Shown: positions 57,972 to 64,000 of the stretch, piece after piece
How positions within the stretch are numbered: position 1 is the stretch's first letter
How the letters are laid out: the number at the start of each line of letters is the position of its first letter
Assembly (NCBI GenBank): GCA_963921425.1
Contig: OY992840.1
Span: 18,640,621 to 18,704,620, forward strand
Origin: Dryas octopetala
Lineage: Eukaryota > Streptophyta > Magnoliopsida > Rosales > Rosaceae
Direction: 5' to 3'
DNA: 64,000 nt
The notes under the pieces: generated by a model
The model's database searches: none
Seen by the model: the letters and a program-made list of their open reading frames with translations, nothing else
Told to the model about the DNA's origin: nothing
Position numbers and translations under genes: made by a program

Positions 57972-58707
57972 TCTCAATCTCTCGAGCTCTGTTAATTGGT
58001 TGCCAACAGAAGAGAAATAAAGAAAGAATTGTAGTCTAAATTCTTGAGCAACTTTACAATGTCGTACTTGTCAAAGTATAGGGTGTCCTGTTCAGCTACT
58101 GATCTGATTAGTTCTTTGTTTGAGTCTTGCTTTTGCTTATGTATTTTTTTTACCTCTTTCTTTCCTATTTTTTGGGGTTTGGGTCTTGCTTATGTATTTG
58201 TCTGAAATGGAATGATGCTTATTTTTTGATTTGGAAAATCTGTGTTGCATTCCCTAACTGTTGTGGTACCTCTTAACACTGAATAGGATATACAACCAGC
58301 TGAACACAGGTTTATAGACTTGTCAAACAGATAAAGCAGTTCATAGTAGGCAGTGCATCAAATGTACCTAAATAACTGACCACACCAACTGACAGCATAC
58401 TTTTCGGTAGATGGTTAAAACTTAAAAATAACTATATAAAATAAAAAAGAAATTTCCAATCTACATAATATCTTGGCAGAGTAATATTATATAATAACCA
58501 GAAAAATGAGCACATTGCACTGAAGCCAAAATTCACAATTTCTGCTGTGGTTTTAGTCAAAATTCATTGTTTAGTCATAAAGCATGACATTTGACAGAGG
58601 CAACCAATAGGCTTACAACTTGCTCTTCAAGAAAAGCAGTACTTTTCAAAATCCCACCTCTATAAATTTCAGCCATTGGTTCAGCTTCAGAATTTCCCGA
58701 CTTCAAA
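57972..58707. other. Spacer between the tandem GSTU genes
   Basis: Contains the copy 1 3' UTR and the copy 2 promoter. No other gene is seen. Confidence 0.5.
58660..58667 (+). promoter_or_regulatory. TATA box of the second GSTU gene
   Basis: CTATAAAT lies about 40-48 bp before the ATG at 58708, mirroring the first copy. Confidence 0.6.
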
Positions 58708-59533
58708 ATGGGAGACGTTAAGGTGATTGGAGCCTCTCTAAGTCTTTTTTGCTGCAGAATTGAATGGGGTCTGAAGCTTAAGGGGATAACATATGAGTAC
58801 ATAGAAGAAGACTTGAAAAACAAGACTCCCCTGCTCCTTCAGTACAATCCTGTCCACAAGAAAATCCCAGTGCTTGTGGATGGTGGAAAACCAATTGCAG
58901 AGTCCCTTGTCATTCTTGAGTACATAGACGAAACATGGAGAGAGAACCCTCTATTACCAGAAGATCCTTTCGAAAAAGCAATGGTGCGATTTTGGGCAAA
59001 GTATGTTGACGAGAAGGTAAACAAAACATTTTCTTTGTGATTATTTTCTTATTATGCATTCAATTAGAGAGAGTTTGCTAGCAAGTATTATTCCAAGAAT
59101 CAGACATACACAGGCGCACATGAGCACATTTGAATGCATGTATATATTGAAAAGAGAAGCTATTGACTTTTTCAATAATTGTGGAATGCAGTGTGTGATC
59201 AGTGCCTGGACTGCTTGCCATACAAAGGGGCATGAACAAGAGAAGGCCTTAGAGTCAACACATGAATCACTCAAATCTCTGAATAAGCTCATCGAAGGCA
59301 AGAAATTCTTTGGAGGAGAAACCATGGGTTTCCTAGACTTAGTGGTGGGTTCTTTACCTAACTGGCTCAAATTCCTAGAAGAATTCGAAGGCATAAAGCT
59401 ATTTGATATAGAGGAGTTGCTATTTCTTCATGAATGGGCACAGAGATTCACTGAAGTTTCAATAATCAAAGAAAGTATACCAAAGAAGGAAGACCTCATC
59501 AATTACTTTCGGGCTCAGCAGAATGCCAAATAA
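58708..59533 (+). CDS. Tau-class glutathione S-transferase, copy 2
   Basis: Tandem paralogue of the preceding gene, 216 aa. Two exons: 58708-59016 and 59192-59533. Exon 1 has exactly the same length (309 bp) and phase as copy 1. It shares YNPVHKK-PVLV, the [18 protein letters not shown] block and KKFFGGE. The likely catalytic Ser12 is in ASLSLFC. The C-terminal half is more diverged ([19 protein letters not shown]) and the tail is shorter, so substrate range probably differs. The intron is about half the size of that in copy 1 and not obviously similar. Confidence 0.93.
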
Positions 59534-59754
59534 TATCAAAGAAAGGATACTTGTTGGATGTGGTTTGTAAAATCCAAAGTTAAAGTGGTCACATATGTGT
59601 TTTCGTTTTAAAATAATGTAAAAGAGGCGCGACCTTGATGGAATATATTACATTTCAAATTCCTTTCTAGTCCTGATATATATGTATAATATGTTCCAAT
59701 AAAAAGAAAATTTAACATCTATATATTTGAGTGAAATTCAAAAGAAGAAAAAAA

Positions 59755-61240
59755 TCAAGATGTTACACGGCGACACCGGCACCAGAAAGCAGTCCCCCCA
59801 CTTCTGCCTCGAGCAACTGCTAATTCTTCATCAATGTAAAACCATATAAAGAAAGGATTCTTGGTGTCAGGCTCTCTGTCATCTTTTTGACCTAGAGGGA
59901 TCTCTAAAGTTTTCAAAGGTCCAATTTTAATCCGGATGTACTCAAAGATGAAGGCCAGTATTCTCTTCTTCCAAGAAAATCTTCCTTCAAATGTTAAGCA
60001 TCCAATTGGCCCAAGATATACTCCATTCTCAATTCTCTTTGCCTGATATTCCAGGCAGACATTTGTTAGTCTCAAAAGTTGACAAACAAGGAAAATGCAA
60101 CTCATGCTTTTTTTTTCTTGGCTTTTTATTGATGAAAAGTGATTATAAAATTATTATGCTGAATCAAAGTCATGCTTGGAAATAACTTCATCAAAATGTC
60201 ATAGATAAACTTGTATGTAAAACCATATGCCCGGAGTGTTTATATGCAGGCTCTAAGAGCACACCCCAATTCAAAATCTCAAAGAAACTTGACTATGCTG
60301 CTCCTGAAAGAATCAGGCATCACCTGCTCTTAGAAGAAGCTGCACAGGGCTATTTGAGGTTGAAGGAAGAGCATTCTATAACTCAGACTGAGTTTTTTTG
60401 GTCCCCATTCCTTTCATCTTTCATTTTTTTGTGATTTCTTTTCCTCAGAGATTTTGCTCACTGTATGTAAAATGTAAGCATGAGTAAACTGAAATAGAGA
60501 TGAAAAGGCTTACAGCAGCATCGAACCTCTGAACAGCTGTAATAGGGAAGTAGCGACCACCCTTCAAATCCTTCTGCAAATACCACAAGAATCAAATAAT
60601 GTTCATTTCCAAGATTAATGGCAAAAAAAAGAACACGGTTATGACATATATGAAAGAATTATATTAACCTCAGCAGTAAAAATGAGCATCCAGGTTCTCC
60701 CTGGGGATTTTGATCCACCAAGCGTTTCAAGGAACCCTGAGGGGTCGAGTTTTGCCTTCTCAATGACCGATAGAGCAGACAGAACTTCATCTTTCGCAAC
60801 CCGTCTCGTTTTTGCAGCATTCTTTAGCACTTTCACACTCTCCTCAACTTCCTTAACCCCAACAACAACACAACTCAATCAAAATGGTCTCAAACCAGAA
60901 CAAGACAGGTAAGTGAAAACAAGATTATGAAACTAATGTTGTGTCCTGCTTGTAATTATGAAACTGAAAGACAAAATAATAAGGAACCAGAAAAGGAAAA
61001 GCATACTCTGTTGGCCTGTGGTTCCTGAACAAGCAGAGGGGTGGTGGTGGCACTTTGTTCCTTGCCATCAAGGGTTGCTCTGGTTCTAATTGTTCTGGGA
61101 AATCTGACAAGGTTGGAGCTTGTGGCTATGACATTAGGTGGGATTTGGAGAGGAAAATTTGAGGGTCTCAGGGATGCTTGAAAAGAATTCAGAGCCATCA
61201 AATTGGAGAGTGCTGTCTGTGAGCCCATTGCTCCATTCAT
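59755..61240 (-). CDS. Plastid-targeted conserved protein, possibly fibrillin/PAP-like
   Basis: A 254-aa protein from four exons: 61007-61240, 60669-60851, 60514-60573, 59755-60042. The first 60 residues are rich in Ser, Asn, Thr and Arg with no acidic residue before Asp58, as in a chloroplast transit peptide. The mature part has a helical segment (EVEESVKVLKNAAKTRR), then LDPSGFLETLGGSKSPGRTWMLIFTAE. The C-terminal half has NGVYLGPIGCLTFEGRFSWKK, IFEYIRIKIGPL and FYIDEELAVARGRSGG, which resembles the lipocalin-like layout of plastid-lipid-associated proteins. I recognise it as a conserved plant protein but cannot give a firm function. It starts 396 bp from the ATP synthase beta gene, in the opposite direction. 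Confidence 0.78.
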
Positions 61241-61636
61241 TCACTTCTGTTTCCAAGTGGATTAGATTATATATGTGTATTTTTTATTTGTCAAAAATAT
61301 ATTTTTTGCAAAATAATTTTTAATTTAAGGAAAAAAAAAGACAAAAAAAAAAACTGCGACCCGAATAAAGGAAAACGGATAACCCGAAAATTTAAACGAC
61401 CCCCAAAATTCGAGCTGGAACGTAGCGTTAAAATCTCATATTGCAAGCGCTAATTTCTCACTCTCACTCTCGCTTTCACTCTCATTCTCCTCCACCCAGC
61501 CAGACCAGTGCTGGTGCCAATGAGCAAACCTCTCCCTCCGATCCTCTTGTCCACCTACTGACCCTTCAAAACAACAAAAAACAACCGTCTTTTCCGATCA
61601 AAATTACCAAAACACCACAACCGAACGCAACCAACC
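61241..61636. promoter_or_regulatory. Shared divergent promoter, plastid protein / mitochondrial ATP synthase beta
   Basis: 396 bp lie between the two start codons. The part next to 61637 is a CT-rich leader (from about 61455). Two organelle-targeted nuclear genes share this short region; coregulation is an inference. Confidence 0.5.
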
Positions 61637-64000
61637 ATGTCCTCCTCACGCAAGCTCCTCTACACTCTCCTCCGTTCCTCTCTCCGCCGTACCACCGCCA
61701 CCACCAGACCCGCAGTCTCTAGATCCCCCCTTACGCGCCCCACGGGGTACCTCCTATCACGCGCGGCCCACTACTCCACGTCATCGGCTGCAGCAGCCTC
61801 CGCGCCTCCGAAATCCTCTTCGCCATCGGCGAGCGGCAAAATCACCGACGAGTTCACCGGAAAGGGCGCGATTGGTCAGGTCTGCCAGGTCATTGGGGCC
61901 GTCGTCGATGTTCGGTTCGAGGATGGCTTGCCGCCGATCCTCACCGCTCTCGAGGTCATGGACAACTCGATCCGACTAGTGCTCGAGGTGGCTCAGCACC
62001 TCGGTGAGAACATGGTCCGAACCATTGCCATGGACGGGACTGAAGGGCTCGTTAGAGGTCAGAGAGTCCTCAACACTGGCTCTCCCATCACTGTAAGATC
62101 ATATTCTCGCTTTTCAAGTTTTAAAGTTTAATTTATTTTTGTTGCATTGTGGATCTTATATTTATTTTCTTATTGTTAATGGTTGTTTTTTTATTAAATT
62201 TAAATTTTTTGAATGATGGCAAATGTGGATGTATGAATTCTTTATCTAAAATTCTAAACTTGGTGCGATTAGTTGCCTGTTGGCGGGCAATTTTTATTTT
62301 GAAAAAAAATTTAGGCTTAATTATCGATTTACCACACAAAATTGTAACTCATTCCCACTTTACCACCTGAAAGTTTTTTTGTCCCAGATTACCACCTGTA
62401 ACTTACATCCGTGTCCCATTTTACCTTGTTTCGTCAACAATTCCGTTAATGCTGACGTGGCGCGCTGGATGTGCGCCACGTGTCACATCTTTTTTGTATT
62501 TTTGTATTTTTTGTATTTTTCTATTTTTATAAACTTTGAAAATTAATTAAAAATAGCTCCGAATTTAGAAAAATACACGGAAAATTCCTACCGACTTGTC
62601 TTAACTAGTACTAATTTACTATGGGGTCAAAATGCCAATTTTCCCTCTAAAAATTTCCAAAAAATTTATTTCTAGAAAATTAAAATACTCTAGACTCTTT
62701 GAAAATTCATAGAATAATCTCCCGAACTCCAAAAAATATGAGGTCTGGACCGTTAGTCTTCTAAAAACTAACAATACCTTTCTCGTGAACACTTGCTACC
62801 CAAAAGACCTCTCGGTCTTAGAGAAAAATAAAATTCTCTATAAAATAAATTCTAGAAAAATTCTAAAATTTCTGTAAAGTCTCGAAATAATTCTCTAAAA
62901 CAAGCTTTTGGTAATTTTTCAAAATATTTTTGAGAATTTGTCCAAGAGTTTACGAAAATTCTAGAATTTTTTCTAGAATTTATTTAATAGAGGAAATTTT
63001 ATTTTAATTTTTTAGAAATAAATTTGGACTTTCTAATTTTTTTGAAAATTTTTAGAGAGCAAATTGGTAATTTAACCTTATAGTAAATTAGTGCTAGTCA
63101 AGACGAGTCCGTAGGAATTTTTTTTGTATTTTTCTGAGTTTGGAGCTATTTTTAATTAATTTTCAAAGTTTATAAAAAAAAATAAAAAAATGCGAAAAAA
63201 AAAAAATGTGACACATGGCGCACATCTAGCGCGCCACGTCAGCATTAACGGAATTGTTGACGGAACAAGGTAAAATGGGACACGAATGTAAGTTACAGGT
63301 GGTAATCTGGGACAAAAAAACTTTCAGGTGGTAAAGTGGGAATGAGTTACAGTTTTGGGTGGTAAATCGATAATTAAGCCAAAAATTTAATGAATTGGTT
63401 GATTTCTTATTTATTAAATCTAAAATTTTTGAGTGATGGCAAATATGAATTTATGAATTCTTTATCTAAAGTTGTAAACTTTGTGTGTTTAGGTGCCTGT
63501 TGGTAGAGCCACCCTTGGCCGTATTATGAATGTTATTGGAGAGCCCATCGATGAGAGGGGTGACATAAGTAAGCATGAGATGCTCTTAATCATTAAGTTA
63601 TATTGCGTTTGAGTATTTGTAAATGTATAATCAGGAAATAAATGGTTACAAACTTACAAGTGAATGTTTTGTTTCAATTTCATCAGAGACCGATCATTTT
63701 CTGCCCATCCATAGAGAAGCTCCAGCTTTTGTGGAGCAGGCAACTGAGCAACAGATTCTTGTAACTGGAATTAAGGTATGCCTTTGGTCTACCCATTTGT
63801 CGTTGAGAATGTTACAGTGACAAAATTTGTGGAAAGTAAAATCTGTATACAAACGTGAATGAATAATTGTATATGTAGTGTATTCTGAAGAACTATATAT
63901 TCAGTTCTTGGTAAAGGCTGTCTACTGGCCAAGTTTTATAAAAAAAAAAAAAAATAAATAAATCTAAAATTTGGACACCTTTGTGTCCTATCCGGGGTTG
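61637..64000 (+). CDS. ATPB: ATP synthase subunit beta, mitochondrial, 5' part (runs off right edge)
   Basis: Catalytic beta subunit of mitochondrial F1-ATPase, nuclear encoded. Exons seen: 61637-62092, 63493-63568, 63687-63775; later exons lie beyond the window. About the first 50 residues form an Arg/Ser/Thr-rich presequence ([19 protein letters not shown]) followed by a low-complexity Ser/Ala/Pro linker. The mature beta-barrel domain follows: [42 protein letters not shown], then [15 protein letters not shown] and [10 protein letters not shown]. The P-loop exon is not in the window. Intron 1 is large (62093-63492) because of a Mutator-type inverted-repeat element and a local duplication. 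Phase is kept across the three exons (207 codons). Confidence 0.95.
62187..62290 (+). repeat. Duplicate of the ATPB intron 1 end and exon 2 start
   Basis: Compare 62187-62290 with 63404-63507. Both have GATGGCAAAT, GAATTCTTTATCTAAA and a polypyrimidine-AG followed by TGCCTGTTGG. The upstream copy reads ...GCGATTAG then TTGCCTGTTGGCGGG; the real junction reads ...TGTTTAG then GTGCCTGTTGGTAGA. The copy therefore carries a decoy 3' splice site at 62272. The Mutator-type element lies between the two copies. Confidence 0.8.
62314..63380. mobile_element. Mutator-type long-inverted-repeat MITE in ATPB intron 1
   Basis: A 1,067-bp element is flanked by a perfect 9-bp duplication AAAAATTTA (62305-62313 and 63381-63389). 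Both ends read inward as GGCTTAATTATCGATTTACCAC-like sequence. The inverted similarity continues for several hundred bases on each arm, through the TTACCACCTG, CCCATTTTACCTTGTT, CGTTAATGCTGACGTGGCGCGC and TAAACTTTGAAAATTAATTAAAAATAGCTCC regions. The whole element could fold into one long hairpin. No protein is encoded. Confidence 0.85.

Overview
This is a plant nuclear genome segment from a eudicot. It has intron-rich genes with GT-AG junctions and AT-rich introns, plus plant-specific families: a tau-class glutathione transferase pair, a WAT1/EamA transporter, a DETOXIFICATION (MATE) carrier, a CC-NB-LRR, CDKD kinase and mitochondrial or plastid presequences. Protein similarity suggests a Rosaceae-like woody eudicot, but that is only an impression; no sequence search was run.

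Layout, left to right. (1) 1-3713, minus: 5' part of a nuclear poly(A) polymerase (PAPS1-type), running off the left edge. (2) 5650-13295, minus: PKHD-type 2OG-Fe(II) dioxygenase; intron 7 carries a Ty1/copia-type LTR element (6536-10017) with identical LTRs and a perfect 5-bp target duplication. (3) 13815-17996, plus: PP2C phosphatase, head-to-head with the dioxygenase. (4) 19606-21355, plus: WAT1-related transporter with two offsetting frame breaks, probably a pseudogene or an assembly artefact. (5) 22432-24036, minus: single-exon chaperonin CCT4. (6) 24604-25349: Tourist-like MITE carrying a GGT/GGC array. (7) 25807-33317, plus: 19-exon DExH-box RNA helicase with a C-terminal dsRBD. (8) 33958-34670: two relics, one of the downstream GT61 exon 1 and one of helicase exon 16. 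(9) 35649-37464, minus: GT61 glycosyltransferase. (10) 37465-42400: long gene-poor stretch with a Mutator-type MITE (40380-40791). (11) 42401-45087, plus: MATE transporter. (12) 45966-48579, plus: CC-NB-LRR broken by two frame breaks. (13) 49440-50586, plus: asparaginyl-tRNA synthetase pseudogene ending in a poly(A) tract, probably processed. (14) 51245-55365, minus: CDK-activating kinase CDKD. (15) 56954-57971 and 58708-59533, plus: tandem GSTU genes. (16) 59755-61240, minus: plastid-targeted conserved protein. (17) 61637-64000, plus: 5' part of mitochondrial ATP synthase beta, whose first intron holds a 1,067-bp Mutator-type inverted-repeat element and a duplicated splice acceptor.

Most genes are unrelated housekeeping functions (mRNA polyadenylation, protein folding, RNA unwinding, cell-cycle/transcription kinase, respiration). 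Stress and transport families (GSTU, MATE, WAT1, NLR) lie between them. I found no gene cluster that looks like a new multi-gene system. The most distinctive content is structural: a very young LTR insertion inside a host intron, three MITEs of two superfamilies with readable target duplications, local duplicates of exon fragments, and a decoy splice acceptor in the ATP synthase beta gene.
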